Position numbers and translations under genes: made by a program. From contig NZ_RAPR01000002.1 of assembly GCF_003610235.1 (NCBI RefSeq), positions 124,001 to 188,000 of the forward strand: 64,000 bases of DNA, read 5' to 3'. The number at the start of each line of letters is the position of its first letter. Positions within the stretch are counted from its first letter, which is position 1. Below the pieces are notes generated by a model. The model ran no database searches. It was not told where the DNA came from and was given only the letters and a program-made list of their open reading frames with translations. This DNA is from Catellatospora citrea. Its GTDB lineage: Bacteria; Actinomycetota; Actinomycetes; Mycobacteriales; Micromonosporaceae. Below, in pieces: positions 15,707 to 24,591 of this stretch.

Positions 15707-16279
15707 ATGACCGACCGTCCTGCCGTGGACCTCACCGACCCCCTCGCCCTGCGCGCGTACGCCCACCCGCTGCGCATGTCGCTGGTCGGCCTGCTGCGCC
15801 GGGAGGGCCCCCTCACCGCCACCCAGGCCGCGAACCTGCTCGGGGAGAGCGTGCCGAACTGCTCCTTCCACCTGCGCCAGCTCGCCAAGTACGGCCTGGT
15901 CGAGCGGGCCGAGGGCGCCGACGCGCGGGAGAAGCCGTGGCGGGCCACCGCGCTGTCGACCCGGTGGGGCCGCGAGTCCGACGACGCCGAGACCCGCGCC
16001 GCCGTCGATCAGCTGGACGGGGTGGTCATCCACCGGCTCTACGAGCGGGCCCTGCAGTGGCTGGCCCGGCGCGACGCCGACCCGCCGCAGTGGCGCGCCG
16101 TCACCGGCCCCGGCGACGACCTGGCCTACCTCACCGCCGAGGAGCTGGGTGAGCTGTCGCGGCGCATCGACGACCTCTTCGACGCGTACCGGCCCCGGCA
16201 GACCGACCCGTCCCTGCGGCCGCCCGGCGCGCGACCGGTCCACGTCGGCTACTACGTGACCACCATCGACCAGCCCTGA
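15707..16279 (+). CDS. ArsR-family winged-helix transcriptional regulator
   Basis: A 190-residue regulator with an N-terminal ArsR-type winged helix (ALRAYAHPLRMSLVGLLRREGPLTATQAANLLG, read in parts) and recognition helix region NCSFHLRQLAKYGLVERA. The C-terminal half (about 90-190) is the longer effector domain found in regulators paired with MFS exporters. No CxC metal site is visible, so the ligand is probably organic. The gene lies 21 nt before an MFS gene and should control it. It appears leaderless, since a full promoter ends 6 nt before the ATG, and the palindrome at the -10 box suggests autorepression. Confidence 0.88.
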   Translation: MTDRPAVDLTDPLALRAYAHPLRMSLVGLLRREGPLTATQAANLLGESVPNCSFHLRQLAKYGLVERAEGADAREKPWRATALSTRWGRESDDAETRAAVDQLDGVVIHRLYERALQWLARRDADPPQWRAVTGPGDDLAYLTAEELGELSRRIDDLFDAYRPRQTDPSLRPPGARPVHVGYYVTTIDQP

Positions 16280-16300
16280 CGCCCGGAGGCGAACACCCCC

Positions 16301-17551
16301 ATGACCGCCACCGCCACCACCCCCGCGACCCGCCGCTGGCTGCCCCCGCTGCTGCGGCAGACCCCGTTCCGGCGCTACTGGACCGGCCAGAGCGTCTCCC
16401 TGGTCGGCGACCAGATCACCGAACTGGCGCTGCCACTGTTCGCGGTGCTCGTCGCCCAGGCGGGCCCGGCCGAGATGGGCTACCTGACGGCCGCCGCGCT
16501 CGCCCCCAACCTGCTGTTCTCGCTGCTGTTCGGCGGCTGGGCCGACCGGCGGCCGTACAAGCGCACCATCATGGTCGCCGCGGACGTGGCCCGCGCGGTG
16601 GCGCTGCTGGCCGTGCCGGTGCTGTACCTGCTCGACGCGCTCACCATGACCCAGCTCTACCTGGTCGCGTTCACCGTCGGCACGTTCAGCGTGCTGTTCG
16701 AGGTGTGCCGCACGACCCTGTTCGTCTCGCTCGTGTCACGCGAGGACTTCCTGCCCGCGAACGCGCTGCTCAACGGCTCGCGAGCGTTCTCCTCGGTGGC
16801 CGGGGCCGGCGCGGGCGGCCTGCTGGTGCGGCTGGTCGGCGCACCGTTCGCGCTGCTGCTGGACGCGCTGTCGTTCCTGTTCTCCGCGGTGATGATCGCC
16901 CGGGTGGAGGTCGTCGAACCGACGCCGGTCGCCCGGCGCGGCCTCGGGCTGCGCGAAGGACTGTCGTTCATCGCCCGCCACCCGGTCATGCGGGCGGCCG
17001 TGTGCGCCAGCACCACCATCAACCTGTTCAACTTCATGTACGGCGCGCTGGTCATCCTGTACGTCACGACCGAACTGCACGTCACCCCCGACGTGCTGGG
17101 TCTCGGTCTCGGTCTCGCGGCCGTCGGCGCGCTGATCGGCGCGGCGGTGGCCCGGCGGCTGGCCGACCGCTTCGGCGTCGGACCCCTGTACGTCTTCGGC
17201 TACCTGCTGTTCCCGGCTCCGCTCATCCTCATCCCGCTGGCCCAGGGGCCGCACTGGCTGGTGCTGACGATGGTGTTCTGCGCCGAGTTCTTCTCCGGCT
17301 TCGGGGTCATGCTGCTGGACACCGCGGGCGGCTCGCTGCAGGCCAGCGTCATCCCCGACGAGCTGCGGGCCCGGGTGACAGGCGCGCACCGCACCATCAA
17401 CTACGGCATCCGCCCGATCGGCGCGGTCATCGGCGGCGCGCTGGGCACGGCCCTGGGCGTACGCGAGACCCTCTGGATCGCCACCGTCGGCGCGCTGGCC
17501 GGTGTGCTGTGGCTGATCGCCTCCCCGATCCCGCGCCTGCGCCGGCTGTGA
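16301..17551 (+). CDS. MFS transporter (enterobactin-exporter-like, 12 TM)
   Basis: A 416-residue major facilitator with about twelve membrane segments. The start region FRRYWTGQSVSLVGDQITELALPLFAV is typical of the EntS/MFS_3 group of drug and siderophore exporters, and loop 2-3 carries GGWADRRPYKR, the MFS motif A. It is the second gene of the operon with the ArsR regulator, 21 nt apart, so it is probably induced by the compound it exports. The substrate is unknown. It ends 1 nt before the stop of the opposing small membrane gene, with no room for a dedicated terminator. Confidence 0.87.
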   Translation: MTATATTPATRRWLPPLLRQTPFRRYWTGQSVSLVGDQITELALPLFAVLVAQAGPAEMGYLTAAALAPNLLFSLLFGGWADRRPYKRTIMVAADVARAVALLAVPVLYLLDALTMTQLYLVAFTVGTFSVLFEVCRTTLFVSLVSREDFLPANALLNGSRAFSSVAGAGAGGLLVRLVGAPFALLLDALSFLFSAVMIARVEVVEPTPVARRGLGLREGLSFIARHPVMRAAVCASTTINLFNFMYGALVILYVTTELHVTPDVLGLGLGLAAVGALIGAAVARRLADRFGVGPLYVFGYLLFPAPLILIPLAQGPHWLVLTMVFCAEFFSGFGVMLLDTAGGSLQASVIPDELRARVTGAHRTINYGIRPIGAVIGGALGTALGVRETLWIATVGALAGVLWLIASPIPRLRRL

Positions 17552-17552
17552 C

Positions 17553-17828
17553 TCAGTTCAGCAGGCGGCTCGCCGCGTGCACGGCGAAGGCGAGACCCAC
17601 CCCGGTCAGCAGCAGGCCCTCGATGAGGATCCGCAGCCAGTCGCGAGGGTCGCGCCCTTCGGCGGGACGCGGGTCCTGGCCGCGGTGCATCCGGCGCAAC
17701 GCGATGCCGCGCCACAGCATCACCAGACCGAGAACCAGCAGGATCAGACCGAGCACGAGGAAGGGGACCGGATCGAGCTCCCGCTCGGCGAGCGTGTTCA
17801 TGCGCGCAGGGTAGTCAGGCAGCGCCAT
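17553..17828 (-). CDS. Small two-TM membrane protein of unknown function
   Basis: A protein of 91 residues if started at the ATG at 17828, whose A overlaps the TGA of the upstream acetyltransferase gene (TGATG), or of 82 residues if started at the ATG at 17801 (MNTLAERELD). The overlap argues for translational coupling to the longer form. It has two hydrophobic helices (PFLVLGLILLVLGLVML and LIEGLLLTGVGLAFAV) separated by a basic loop of about 25 residues with HRGQDPRPAEGRD. I do not recognise the family. Confidence 0.55.
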   Translation of the reverse strand: MALPDYPARMNTLAERELDPVPFLVLGLILLVLGLVMLWRGIALRRMHRGQDPRPAEGRDPRDWLRILIEGLLLTGVGLAFAVHAASRLLN

Positions 17829-18367
17829 CACGTGCCCGCCCGCCACGGCCGGGCATCGGTGCGCAGCAGTGAGTACAGGACGACGTCCTGGCTGCGGCCG
17901 TCGTTGAAGAACGCGCCGCGGACGGTGCCCTCCAGGGTGAAGCCGCACTTGTCCGCGATCCGCCGGGACGCGGCGTTCTCCGGAACGATCACCAACTGGA
18001 TGCGGTGCTGCTTCTTCGTCGCGAACAGGTAGTCGACGAGCAGGCGCACCGCCTCGGTGACATGCCCGCGTCCCGCGAAACTGCCGTCATACAACTGGTA
18101 CGACAGCTCGAAGGCGTCCCAGTAGCTGACCGGCCGGAAGAACTCGATGTGCCCCAGCAGCTCACCCGCGCCGTTGACCATCAGCAGCGTGCCGGCCTCA
18201 CGCTGCCAGAGCCCGGTCTCGGCGTGCTCGCGCCGGAAGTCCGATTCGGACCGCACGCCCAGCGGGAAGTGCGCGCCGCGGTTGGCGATGTCGATGTGCG
18301 CGCGGTAGAGCCGGTCCAGATCCGCCGTCAGCACCGGGCGAAGCGTCACTCCGTCGCCGTGAAGCAT
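17828..18367 (-). CDS. RimJ/RimL-type GNAT N-acetyltransferase
   Basis: A 179-residue single-domain acetyltransferase of the Acetyltransf_3 type: it begins with VTLRPVLTADLDRLYRAH, has ELSYQLYDGSFAGRGHVTEAVRLL as the acetyl-CoA loop, and ends IADKCGFTLEGTVRGAFFNDGRSQDVVLYSLL. This pattern is typical of RimJ/RimL and SpeG-like enzymes that modify protein N-termini, antibiotics or polyamines; the substrate is unknown. I chose the ATG at 18367 (MLHGDGV), preceded by GGGTGG; the open frame runs to 18457 but the extra part has no family similarity. It is divergent from the DoxX gene. Confidence 0.85.
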   Translation of the reverse strand: MLHGDGVTLRPVLTADLDRLYRAHIDIANRGAHFPLGVRSESDFRREHAETGLWQREAGTLLMVNGAGELLGHIEFFRPVSYWDAFELSYQLYDGSFAGRGHVTEAVRLLVDYLFATKKQHRIQLVIVPENAASRRIADKCGFTLEGTVRGAFFNDGRSQDVVLYSLLRTDARPWRAGT

Positions 18368-18489
18368 GTGTCCACCCATCGGGTCGGAGGGCTTGCCTGC
18401 CGCCGCATCGACTGCCGCAACGTCGTGCCGATGATAGGCGCTCGCACGGATGTGCATCCAGCGTCGATGTGGAAGATCCTGTCGGCCGG

Positions 18490-18541
18490 TGTTCGCTCCA
18501 TGAGACGAACATTGTCAGGTGTGAATCAATCGATCTAATCT
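18490..18541 (+). promoter_or_regulatory. Promoter of the DoxX gene with adjacent inverted repeat
   Basis: TTGTCA (18512-18517) and TAATCT (18536-18541) are spaced by 18 nt and would start transcription about 40 nt before the DoxX ATG. Immediately upstream, TGTTCG-N10-CGAACA (18490-18511) is a candidate regulator site. Confidence 0.55.
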
Positions 18542-18589
18542 TGGACGCGTCCGGGCAACGACATCAGATCTCACCCTGAGGAGACCTTC

Positions 18590-19024
18590 ATGTCCTCTGC
18601 CCGTACTGCCGCCGTGACCCTGACGCTGTTCCGGGTCGTGCTCGGCCTGCTGTTCGCGTTCCACGGCGCGGCCTCGCTGTTCGGCGTGTTCGGCGGCAAC
18701 CGCGGCTCCGGCCAGGCCGTCGAGTTCGCCGCCTGGCCCGGCTGGTGGGCGGCGCTCATCCAGCTCGCCGGCGGCATCCTGGTGATCGCGGGGCTGGCGA
18801 CACGGCCTGCCGCGCTGCTCTGCTCCGGCTCCATGGCGTACGCCTACTTCGTGGTGCACCAGACCCAGGGCCTGCTGCCGCTGAACAACGGCGGCGAGGC
18901 GGCCGCCCTGTTCTGCTGGTCGTTCCTGATCATCGCGGTGCTCGGCCCGGGCGCCTTCTCCCTCGACGGCCTGCTCCGCCGCCGTGCCCCCGAGCAGCGC
19001 GGCTCGCTGGTCACCGCCTCCTGA
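18590..19024 (+). CDS. DoxX family membrane protein
   Basis: A 144-residue protein with four hydrophobic helices. The family marks are LFRVVLGLLFAFHGAASLFG at the N-terminus, PGWWAALIQLAGGILVIAGLATRPAALL in the middle and FSLDGLL near the end. DoxX-type proteins are membrane proteins; some take part in thiosulfate:quinone oxidoreductase or in redox and surfactant stress responses, but for this small type the role is not fixed. The ATG at 18590 has a strong GAGGAG site. It is monocistronic with its own promoter and terminator (19028-19065). Confidence 0.88.
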   Translation: MSSARTAAVTLTLFRVVLGLLFAFHGAASLFGVFGGNRGSGQAVEFAAWPGWWAALIQLAGGILVIAGLATRPAALLCSGSMAYAYFVVHQTQGLLPLNNGGEAAALFCWSFLIIAVLGPGAFSLDGLLRRRAPEQRGSLVTAS

Positions 19025-19027
19025 CCG

Positions 19028-19065
19028 GACGGTGCGCGGGCCGGTTGTCCGGTCCGCGCACCGTC
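19028..19065. terminator. Convergent terminator hairpin after DoxX
   Basis: A 17-bp stem (19028-19044 with 19049-19065) with loop TTGT and one G-U pair, between the stops of the DoxX gene and the opposing methyltransferase gene. Confidence 0.75.
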
Positions 19066-19083
19066 GTGGACCGCACCGGCCCG

Positions 19084-19749
19084 CTACGGCTCGCGGCGTG
19101 CGTAGAGGATCGCGCCGGGCACGGCCTGGTCGAGTTTGAGCAGCAGCTGGGTGGTGACCGTGAACCCCGCGTCGGCCAGCCACGCCGCGAGCCGCTCCGG
19201 GCGGCGCCAGTGCACGTGCACCCGCATCGGCCTGCCGCCGTACCCCTGCGTCTTGAGCCGCGACTCGTCGCCGACGTGGAAGCCGACCAGCAGCGGCGCG
19301 CCGGGCCGCAGCACCCGCCGGAACTGGCCCAGCACGCCCGGGACGGCGTCGTCGGGGACGTGGATCAGCGACCAGAAGGCCAGCAGACCCGCGGCGGAGC
19401 CGTCGGCGAGGTCGAGATCCGTCATCGACCCGACCTCGAACCGCAGCCCGGGATGCTCGCGCCGGGCCACCTCGATCATCGCGGGCGACAGGTCGATGCC
19501 GAAGACGTCGAGTCCCAGCCGGTGCAGGTGCGCCGTGATGTGCCCCGGCCCGCAGCCCACGTCGGCCACCGGCCCCGCGCCGGCGGCGCGGACCAGGTCG
19601 GCGAACAGGCCCAGTCCCGCGCTCAGGTGAGGCTCGGCGGCCAGCGCGTCGCGGGTCAGGTCGGAGTAGCTGTCGGCCACGGTGTCGTACGAGGTCCTGG
19701 TGTCCGCGAGCCAGCTCTGCGCGCCTTGCGGAGTATCGGTGGCTGTCAT
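19084..19749 (-). CDS. Class I SAM-dependent methyltransferase
   Basis: A 221-residue methyltransferase with the AdoMet-binding motif VADVGCGPGHITAHL (about residues 60-74), the acidic loop after strand 2 (VFGIDLSPAMIEVARR) and motif IV-type LAFWSLIHVPDD. These motifs mark a small-molecule methyltransferase of the Methyltransf_11/25 type; the substrate is unknown. The ATG at 19749 has AGGAG eight nt upstream. It lies 14 nt downstream of an MFS gene on the same strand, so the two probably form an operon, perhaps modifying and exporting the same compound. Confidence 0.87.
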   Translation of the reverse strand: MTATDTPQGAQSWLADTRTSYDTVADSYSDLTRDALAAEPHLSAGLGLFADLVRAAGAGPVADVGCGPGHITAHLHRLGLDVFGIDLSPAMIEVARREHPGLRFEVGSMTDLDLADGSAAGLLAFWSLIHVPDDAVPGVLGQFRRVLRPGAPLLVGFHVGDESRLKTQGYGGRPMRVHVHWRRPERLAAWLADAGFTVTTQLLLKLDQAVPGAILYARREP

Positions 19750-19763
19750 GGGGGTCACTCCTG

Positions 19764-20990
19764 CTAGACGAGAGCGGGCTCGGGCGTGGCGACCTCCGGA
19801 CGGGCCCGGCGCGCCCAGCGTACGGCCGCCGGCACGGCGGCGCCGCTGGCCGCGAAGATCAGGCCGAACAGCAGCCACCCCGGCCACCCCCAGCCGACGA
19901 CGACGGTGGCCAGCAGCGCCGGTGCGACGACCCCGGCCAGCGCGAAGCCGGTGCCATACATGCCCTGGTACTGGCCCTGGGAGTGTTCGGGTGCGAGGTC
20001 GAACGAGATGCCCCACGACCCGGCGGCCTGGCGCAGTTCGCCCAGCACGTGCACGGCGCTCGCGGCGACGAGCACGACGATGGCCAGCCAGGCGGACCGC
20101 CCGGCGGCGAGGCTGTAGAGCACGCATGCGCCGAGCAGCAGCAGCCCCGATGCGCGTTGGGCGAGGGCGGCCCCCTCGGCGGTGGCGGTGCCCCGACTGG
20201 CGCGGATCTGGAACAGCACCACGACAGTGGCATTGAGCAGACCGAGCACGGCGACGATCCAGGCCGGGGCGTTCGTGCGTTCGACGACCCAGAGTGGCAC
20301 GGCGACGTTGAGCATGCCGTAGTGCACGCACAGCACCCCGTTGAGCGCCGCCAGCGCGAGGTAGGGGCGGTCTCGCAGCACGATCAGGGCGGGCCCGGAC
20401 GAGCGCCGCGGCTGCGGTGCGACCGGCGGCACTCGCAGGACCAGCAGCGACGCCAGCAGCGCCAGGGCGGCGCAGACCACGAGGATGGCGACGTAGGCGG
20501 GCCGGGTGTCGTACTTCAGGGCCACGCCCGCGATCAGCGCGCCGACACCCCAGCCCACGTTGATGACCGAGCGCAGCATGGCCCGGGTGCGCACCCGCTG
20601 CTCGGGCGGGACCGATCCGGCGATCAGCGCCCCGTTCGCAGCGCCGGTGCCCGACTCCAGCAACTGCACCCCCGCGGCGACCAGCACGAAGCCGGTGAAG
20701 CCGTGGACCGCCAGGTAACCCAGCATGATGCCGGCTCGCACGACGCCGAAGGCCACCATCACCCGCCGCGGGCCGACCCGGTCGGCCAGGTGCCCGGCGG
20801 GCACCCCGGCGATCAGGCCCACCACGGCGGCGACGGTCAGGCCGAGCCCGACCTGCCCGGCGGAGAGGCCCACCGAGCGGGTGAAGAAGATCACGCTCAC
20901 CGTGATGAACAGGCCGCGTGAGGTCGACGCGGCCAGGCTGCTGAAGACCAGGGCGCGGGTCGTGGGGTGAGCGGGCAGCAGTTTGATCAT
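19764..20990 (-). CDS. MFS transporter
   Basis: A major facilitator of about 408 residues with twelve predicted membrane helices. It shows the motif-A loop GHLADRVGPRRVMV after helix 2 and a second-half stretch APEHSQGQYQGMYGTGFALAG typical of drug-exporter-like MFS_1 proteins. I place the start at the ATG at 20990 (MIKLLPAHP), where a normal cytoplasmic lead-in begins; the frame is open to a GTG at 21023 and that start cannot be excluded. It is the first gene of a pair with the downstream methyltransferase. The 23-bp hairpin at 21079-21139 separates it from xylA upstream. Confidence 0.8.
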   Translation of the reverse strand: MIKLLPAHPTTRALVFSSLAASTSRGLFITVSVIFFTRSVGLSAGQVGLGLTVAAVVGLIAGVPAGHLADRVGPRRVMVAFGVVRAGIMLGYLAVHGFTGFVLVAAGVQLLESGTGAANGALIAGSVPPEQRVRTRAMLRSVINVGWGVGALIAGVALKYDTRPAYVAILVVCAALALLASLLVLRVPPVAPQPRRSSGPALIVLRDRPYLALAALNGVLCVHYGMLNVAVPLWVVERTNAPAWIVAVLGLLNATVVVLFQIRASRGTATAEGAALAQRASGLLLLGACVLYSLAAGRSAWLAIVVLVAASAVHVLGELRQAAGSWGISFDLAPEHSQGQYQGMYGTGFALAGVVAPALLATVVVGWGWPGWLLFGLIFAASGAAVPAAVRWARRARPEVATPEPALV

Positions 20991-21078
20991 CCAGGAGCGC
21001 ACCCTGGGCACGCTAACCCGCACCCCCGACCGCCCGCGTGCCCGTTTCCCGTGGTTCCCGTCACGGTTCCGGACGAAG

Positions 21079-21139
21079 GATCGCCGTCTCGTGTCGGAAC
21101 CCGCGGTGGCACCCGAGGTTCCGACACGAGACGGCGATC
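21079..21139. terminator. Large hairpin downstream of xylA
   Basis: A perfect 23-bp inverted repeat (21079-21101 with 21117-21139) around a 15-nt loop. It lies 43 nt after the xylA stop and upstream of the MFS gene on the same strand. It probably ends the xylA transcript; the length and perfection also fit a dispersed palindromic repeat. Confidence 0.7.
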
Positions 21140-21181
21140 ATGGCTGGGCCGCCACCGCGGGTGCGGCGGCCCGGGGTGGGG

Positions 21182-22366
21182 TCAGCGGACGCCGAGGAGG
21201 TGTTCCAGGGCCAGCTGGTTGAGCTGGACGAAGGCACCGCCCTTGGCGGCCTGCGCGTCGACGTCGAAGTCCTCGAACGACGCGCGGTCGGCCAGCAGCT
21301 CGGTGTAGGTCTCGCCCGCGCCCAGGGTCGGCACGGCCAGCTCGTCGTAGCGGGCGGCGGCACGGGCCTCGGCGACCCGCGGGTCGGCCCGGAACGCCGC
21401 GGCGCGCTCCTTGAGCAGCAGGTACGTGCGCATGTTCGCGGCCGCCGACGCCCAGACGCCGTCGAGGTCCTCGGTGCGCGAGGGCTTGTAGTCGAAGTGG
21501 CGCGGGCCGGTGTAGGCCCGGCCGCCGTCGGCGGCGCCGAACTCCAGCAGGTCGACCAGGAAGAACGCGTTGACGATGTCGCCGTGGCCGAAGACCAGGT
21601 CCTGGTCGTACTTGATGCCGCGCTGGCCGTTGAGGTCGATGTGGAACAGCTTGCCGTGCCACAGCGCCTGCGCGATGCCGTGCAGGAAGTTCAGGCCGGC
21701 CATCTGCTCGTGCCCGACCTCGGGGTTGAGGCCGACCATGTCGCGGTGCTCAAGGCTGTCGATGAACGCGAGGGCGTGGCCGATCGTCGGCAGCAGGATG
21801 TCGCCGCGGGGCTCGTTCGGCTTGGGCTCCAGCGCGAACTTCAGCCCGTAGCCCCGGTCGATGCTGTACTGCGCGAGCATGTCCAGGCCCTCGCGGTAGC
21901 GCTCCAGCGCGGTGCGCACGTCCTTGGAGCCGTCGTACTCGGTGCCCTCCCGGCCGCCCCACAGCACGTAGGTCTGCGCGCCCAGCTCGGCGGCCAGGTC
22001 CATGTTCCGCATGACCTTGCGCAGCGCGTACCGCCGCACGGCGCGGTCGTTGCTGGTGAAGCCGCCGTCCTTGAAGACCGGGTGGGTGAACAGGTTGGTG
22101 GTCGCCATCGGCACGACCAGGCCGGTCTCGGCGAGCGCGGCCTGGAAGCGCTTGATGATCCGCTCCCGCTCGCTGTCGTCGGAGCCGAACGGGATCAGGT
22201 CGTCGTCGTGGAACGTCACACCGTAGGCGCCCAGCTCGGCGAGGCGGTGCACGGTCTCGACCGGGTCGATCGCCTCGCGGGTGGCGTCGCCGAACGGGTC
22301 CCGGCCGGCCCATCCCACGGTCCACAGGCCGAACGTGAACTTGTCGGCCGGAGTCGGCTGCGTCAT
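21182..22366 (-). CDS. xylA: Xylose isomerase
   Basis: A 394-residue class I (actinobacterial-length) xylose isomerase, which converts D-xylose to D-xylulose in the cytoplasm. The active-site blocks are all present: [13 protein letters not shown] (catalytic His and Asp), [19 protein letters not shown] (metal Glu and Lys), [12 protein letters not shown] and [17 protein letters not shown] (metal Asp residues). The ATG at 22366 ([13 protein letters not shown]) has an AGGGAGA site; the longer frame is not supported. It is divergent from a ROK-family repressor with which it shares a 64-nt promoter region. No xylB kinase gene is in the window. Confidence 0.96.
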   Translation of the reverse strand: MTQPTPADKFTFGLWTVGWAGRDPFGDATREAIDPVETVHRLAELGAYGVTFHDDDLIPFGSDDSERERIIKRFQAALAETGLVVPMATTNLFTHPVFKDGGFTSNDRAVRRYALRKVMRNMDLAAELGAQTYVLWGGREGTEYDGSKDVRTALERYREGLDMLAQYSIDRGYGLKFALEPKPNEPRGDILLPTIGHALAFIDSLEHRDMVGLNPEVGHEQMAGLNFLHGIAQALWHGKLFHIDLNGQRGIKYDQDLVFGHGDIVNAFFLVDLLEFGAADGGRAYTGPRHFDYKPSRTEDLDGVWASAAANMRTYLLLKERAAAFRADPRVAEARAAARYDELAVPTLGAGETYTELLADRASFEDFDVDAQAAKGGAFVQLNQLALEHLLGVR

Positions 22367-22383
22367 GTCATCTCCCTGAAATC

Positions 22384-22426
22384 TTGTTTGTTCAGCCATT
22401 GAACTTATAGGCTGTGGCATTGTCAA
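22384..22426. promoter_or_regulatory. Divergent xylA/ROK promoter region with palindromic operator
   Basis: GTTCA-N5-TGAAC (22390-22404) fills the spacer between TTGTTT (22384-22389) and TATAGG (22406-22411), a promoter for the plus-strand repressor gene. On the minus strand TTGACA (22426-22421) is the likely -35 of xylA, with the palindrome at its -10 region. A single bound ROK repressor could therefore block both genes. Confidence 0.6.
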
Positions 22427-22430
22427 GACC

Positions 22431-23645
22431 ATGCCGCCCCGCCCGCCGCGCCGAGACGATCCGGTGCGCCAACGCAGCCTGCGCGATCACAACCTCGCGC
22501 TGGTGCTGCGCCATGTCACCGCCGCGAACCGGCCGCCGTCACGGGCCGAGATCGCGGCGGCCAGCGGGCTGACCCGAGCCACCGTCTCCACCATCGTCGA
22601 CGAGCTGATCGTCGGGGGGCTGGTCGCCGAACTGGAGCCCGTGTCGCGCTCCGGCGTCGGTCGTCCCGGCACCGGCATCGTGCCCGCGGGCACCGGCCCG
22701 GCCGGGCTCGGCATGGAGGTCAACGTCGACTACCTGGCGGTGTGCGCGGTCGACCTGACAGGGGCCGTACGCCATCGCCAGGTGCGCCGGCTCGACCAGC
22801 GTGAGCACAGCCCCGCGCAGACCTGGCAGGCGCTCGGCGAGCTGGCCGACCAGGCCGTCGCCGCCGTCGCGGCGCAGGGCCTGACCCCGGCCGGCGGCGT
22901 GATCGCCGTGCCCGGCCTGGTCGAGGGCGACACGATCCGGATCGCCCCCAACCTCGGCTGGCAACAGGTCGCCCTGCCCCGGCCGGAGGACCTGGGCGGC
23001 CCGCGCCACCTGCCGCTGGACGTCGCCAACGAGGCCACCCTGGCCGCGCTGGGGGAGCGGCACGCCACCGGGCTGCGCAGCTTCCTCTACGTCTCCGGCG
23101 AGATCGGCATCGGCGGCGGCATCGTGCTCGACGGCGAGCTGTTCGGCGGCTCGCACGGGTGGGCGGGTGAGATCGGCCACGTCACCATCGACCCGCAGGG
23201 CCCCGACTGCCACTGCGGCTCCCGCGGCTGCCTGGAGCAGTACGCCGGCGAGGAGGCCATCCGCGCTGCCGCCGGACTGCGCGCCGGCGGGGCCGTGCTC
23301 CCCGACCTGGTCGACGGCGCCCGTCAGGGCAGCGGCTCGGTGCTAGAGGCGCTGGAGCACGCCGGCACGGCGCTGGGCGTGGCGCTGTCCGGGGCGGTGA
23401 ACCTGCTGGACATCGGCACGGTCGTGCTCGGCGGCCACTACGCCGAACTGATCGACTGGCTGCGGCCTGCCATCGAGCGCGAGCTGGCCCGACGCGTGAT
23501 CACGGCCGGCTGGGCGCCCGCGAAGGTGCGCGCGTCCGCCCTGGGCTCCGACGCCGCCCTGGTCGGCGCGGCCCGCGCGGTCACCCAGGCCATCCTCGAC
23601 GACCCGGCCCGCTTCCTCGCCACCCGCCCGGCGCCCGCCGTCTAG
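22431..23645 (+). CDS. xylR: ROK-family transcriptional repressor (XylR-like)
   Basis: A 404-residue repressor with an N-terminal winged helix ([24 protein letters not shown], in parts) and a C-terminal ROK sugar-binding domain. The ROK zinc site is clear in [14 protein letters not shown], with [10 protein letters not shown] just before it. ROK repressors of the XylR type release DNA when xylose is bound. Its position divergent to xylA with a shared palindrome makes control of xylose isomerisation the most likely role; the symbol is inferred from this context. There is no ribosome site at ATG 22431, and the predicted leader is only about 14 nt. The perfect hairpin at 23673-23700 follows the gene. 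Confidence 0.85.
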   Translation: MPPRPPRRDDPVRQRSLRDHNLALVLRHVTAANRPPSRAEIAAASGLTRATVSTIVDELIVGGLVAELEPVSRSGVGRPGTGIVPAGTGPAGLGMEVNVDYLAVCAVDLTGAVRHRQVRRLDQREHSPAQTWQALGELADQAVAAVAAQGLTPAGGVIAVPGLVEGDTIRIAPNLGWQQVALPRPEDLGGPRHLPLDVANEATLAALGERHATGLRSFLYVSGEIGIGGGIVLDGELFGGSHGWAGEIGHVTIDPQGPDCHCGSRGCLEQYAGEEAIRAAAGLRAGGAVLPDLVDGARQGSGSVLEALEHAGTALGVALSGAVNLLDIGTVVLGGHYAELIDWLRPAIERELARRVITAGWAPAKVRASALGSDAALVGAARAVTQAILDDPARFLATRPAPAV

Positions 23646-23672
23646 GCCGGGATGCCGCGCGAAGCGATGCCC

Positions 23673-23700
23673 GTTGCGGGACGCTGGAGCGTCCCGCAAC
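23673..23700. terminator. Terminator hairpin after the ROK gene
   Basis: A perfect 12-bp stem (23673-23684 with 23689-23700) with loop TGGA. The arm GTTGCGGGACGC is shared, apart from one base, with the hairpin at 27723-27757. Confidence 0.75.
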
Positions 23701-23783
23701 GCGACGCCGCGCCCACCCGCGAAACCGCCGAACGGCCGCCGGGCGGGGTCGCCGACCAGCCCTCGGCGCGGCCGTGGCAGGCA

Positions 23784-23789
23784 TAGCCT
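23784..23789 (+). promoter_or_regulatory. -10 box TAGCCT of a leaderless gene
   Basis: TAGCCT ends 6 nt before the ATG at 23796. Confidence 0.45.
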
Positions 23790-23795
23790 GTATCC

Positions 23796-24365
23796 ATGGG
23801 TGCGATCACGGTTCTGCGGCCGCTGGCGCTGGGCATGGCCACGGGGATGCGCTCGCAGCTCGGGCTGGCCGCGCTCGCGGTGGCCATGAGCCGGGGCGGC
23901 AAGAAGAAGGGCAAGAAGGGCCGGGGCTTCTCCTCGATGGTGCAGGGCCAGGTGCTGTCCAGCCCGCTCGTGCGCAAGAGCCTGGTGGCCACGGCCGCGA
24001 CCGAGCTCGTCGCCGACAAGCTGCCCAGCACCCCGAGCCGGCTCAACCGGGGCCCGCTACTGGCCCGGCTCGCCCTCGGCGGTCTGGCCGGAGGCTTGCT
24101 CGGTTGGTCCGACGACCGCGGCTTCGGCCGTGCGGTGGCCGGTGCGGCGCTCGGCGCGGCCGGTGCGGGCCTGGGCGCGTACGGCGGTTACCACCTGCGG
24201 GCGGCGCTCGATCAGCGGACCGACCTGCCCGACCGGTACTGGGCGCTGGCCGAGGACCTCACCGCGGTGAGCCTGGCCGCGTTCGCGGTCGCGGTCACCG
24301 ACGACGCGGACACCGAGCCGGTGGTCGCCGCGGTCCACGAGCGAGAGCCGGTCTTCGCCGGCTGA
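23796..24365 (+). CDS. DUF4126-like membrane protein
   Basis: A 189-residue protein that resembles DUF4126: an N-terminal ALGMATGMRSQLGLAALAV segment, a basic loop (RGGKKKGKKGRGF), the conserved ELVADKLPSTPSRL motif, and glycine/alanine-rich helices (LARLALGGLAGGLLGW, GAALGAAGAGLGAYGGY). Members are small integral membrane proteins without a known function. The acidic C-terminal tail is soluble. There is no ribosome site, but a TAGCCT box ends 6 nt upstream of the ATG, so the mRNA is likely leaderless. Confidence 0.65.
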   Translation: MGAITVLRPLALGMATGMRSQLGLAALAVAMSRGGKKKGKKGRGFSSMVQGQVLSSPLVRKSLVATAATELVADKLPSTPSRLNRGPLLARLALGGLAGGLLGWSDDRGFGRAVAGAALGAAGAGLGAYGGYHLRAALDQRTDLPDRYWALAEDLTAVSLAAFAVAVTDDADTEPVVAAVHEREPVFAG

Positions 24366-24591
24366 CCCCTGCCCTTGCGGCGGGTGCGCCGTCGGCGATG
24401 GTGCACACTCGCCCGGATCTGGTGGAGTTCCCTGCTGCGCCGGTGTCCACGTGGTGACCATGGGCGAGATTCTGATCTCGATTCTGTTGTGTCTGGCAAC
24501 AAATCGGTAACCTGCGTTGACACTCCGACATGGCCGGAGAAGGCTGGGTGGGCGCGTGAGACAACGATGTCAAAACCCAGATGGAGGAAGT

